A stretch of 7,064 nt of DNA, from the NCBI GenBank assembly GCA_023424725.1, contig JAFADQ010000330.1, positions 1-7,064 on the forward strand, read 5' to 3'. Below are positions 6,176-7,064 of this stretch, piece by piece. Source of the stretch: Bacteroidota bacterium. Its GTDB lineage: Bacteria > Bacteroidota > Bacteroidia > Cytophagales > Hymenobacteraceae. Every line of letters starts with the position of its first letter. Position 1 is the stretch's first letter. The notes beneath the pieces were generated by a model. The model was not told where the DNA came from, did not search any database, and saw only the letters and a list, made by a program, of their open reading frames with translations. The position numbers and the translations under genes are program-made.

Positions 6176-6217
6176 CAGAATAGCCGCACCGCGTAACTTG
6201 CCGCACCAACGCCAGAC

Positions 6218-7064
6218 ATGAGCATATCAGACGCAATTTTTAAACGGCTCGAACTCCCTTTCAGATTAGATGTAAGGGCGCTGGCCTTGCTGCGCATTGG
6301 CACCGGCGGGTTGCTCTTGCTCGATCTGCTTTTCCGGCTCCCAGATTTGCAGGCGCATTATTCCGATCAGGGTTTATTTCCATTAAAAGAACTTTTTACG
6401 CATAGCTGGCAGCCGTTCCGGTTTTCGCTGCACACGGCTACAGGCATGTGGCAGGGGCAATTGCTGCTTTTTGTAGCGGCCGCGGCGGCGGCTTTCGCGC
6501 TGGCGTTTGGCTGGCGCACCAGGCTGGCAACTTTTTTAAGCTGGCTCTTGATCTTGTCGCTGCACAACCGCAACCCCTTTGTGCTGCAGGGCGGCGACGA
6601 TTTACTGCGGATATTATTGTTCTGGGGAATGTTTATGCCCTGGGGCAAGCGCTGGTCTGTAGATGCCAATAACAGTGCCGTTACAGACCAAAAAACAGGT
6701 CCCGAAGTGTATGCAGGCGCGGCCGGCGCGGGTTATATTCTGCTGCTCTTCTCTGTCTATTTCTTTTCGGCGCTGATGAAAACCGGCGCCGAGTGGACAT
6801 CAGAATACACTGCCCTTTATTACGCCCTTAGCTTAGATCAGATCCGGCTTCCGCTTGGCGATTTGCTGTATCCGCATTTCGAACTCATGCGCTCGCTTAC
6901 GTTTGTAACCTGGTGGGCCGAGCTGCTGCTGCCAATTTTGCTGCTGCTACCAACCAAAAGCTACCTGCCGCGGTTGGTGTTTATTGCAGGCATGGCGCTA
7001 TTGCATCTGGGTATTTCGGCGAGCTTGTATGTAGGCTTATTTTTTGTAATAGGCTGGGTTACGC
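6218..7064 (+). CDS. HTTM domain (vitamin K-dependent gamma-carboxylase-like) membrane protein, 5' part
   Basis: Open from ATG 6218 to the window end; 282 codons are visible and the 3' end is missing. It is a polytopic inner-membrane protein with hydrophobic segments near 21-40, 80-97, 102-116, 129-141, 171-187, 228-245, 251-268 and 270-282. Family signs are ALALLRIGTG at the start of the first membrane segment, YSDQGLFP, the GWRTRLAT turn, and the block SLHNRNPFVLQGGDDLLR followed by MFMPWG, all typical of bacterial HTTM proteins. VYFFSALMKTGAEW resembles the human gamma-carboxylase segment around its catalytic base Lys218, placing Lys188 at that position. Bacterial HTTM proteins mostly have unknown substrates, so carboxylation or epoxidation is not claimed. 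There is no Shine-Dalgarno sequence, as usual in this phylum. A terminator upstream makes it a separate transcription unit. Confidence 0.93.
   Translation, partial: MSISDAIFKRLELPFRLDVRALALLRIGTGGLLLLDLLFRLPDLQAHYSDQGLFPLKELFTHSWQPFRFSLHTATGMWQGQLLLFVAAAAAAFALAFGWRTRLATFLSWLLILSLHNRNPFVLQGGDDLLRILLFWGMFMPWGKRWSVDANNSAVTDQKTGPEVYAGAAGAGYILLLFSVYFFSALMKTGAEWTSEYTALYYALSLDQIRLPLGDLLYPHFELMRSLTFVTWWAELLLPILLLLPTKSYLPRLVFIAGMALLHLGISASLYVGLFFVIGWVT

Overview
The window reads as chromosomal DNA from a member of the Bacteroidota. Three signs support this: a type IX secretion (T9SS) C-terminal sorting domain on a large beta-propeller protein, two lipoproteins (one with an acidic run after the lipid-bearing Cys, as in surface-exported lipoproteins of this phylum), and TAnnTTTG promoter boxes with no Shine-Dalgarno sequences. 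No RNA gene, CRISPR array, transposase or recognisable defence system was found.

Layout. 1-136 may hold the eroded or frameshifted 3' tail of a gene. 137-718 is non-coding and rich in REP-like palindromes, including a nested inverted repeat at 171-385. 719-2053 (+) encodes a 444-residue lipoprotein built from three copies of an unrecognised Cys-bounded domain joined by Thr/Ser/Gly linkers; a strong terminator follows at 2071-2106. 2107-2628 has no convincing gene but holds two good hairpins and a 62-codon open stretch on the minus strand without an ATG. 2629-5316 (-) encodes an 895-residue secreted protein with many Asp-box (BNR/sortilin-like) repeats and a T9SS tail. It is divergent from 5545-6102 (+), a 185-residue lipoprotein with one copy of the same Cys-bounded domain. 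A second terminator, similar to the first, lies at 6133-6168. 6218 to the window end (+) is the 5' part of an HTTM (vitamin K-dependent gamma-carboxylase-like) membrane protein.

How the genes relate. Three of the four clear genes encode predicted envelope or secreted proteins, and the fourth is an integral membrane protein. Each appears to be its own transcription unit, so a shared pathway cannot be claimed. The two lipoproteins are paralogues: they share the domain, the linker type and similar terminators. The most original observation is that domain: four copies, each starting and ending with a Cys, with Cys-to-Cys distances of 106, 104, 106 and 106 residues. A second point of note is the promoter of the smaller lipoprotein, which lies so close to its ATG that a leaderless mRNA is predicted.
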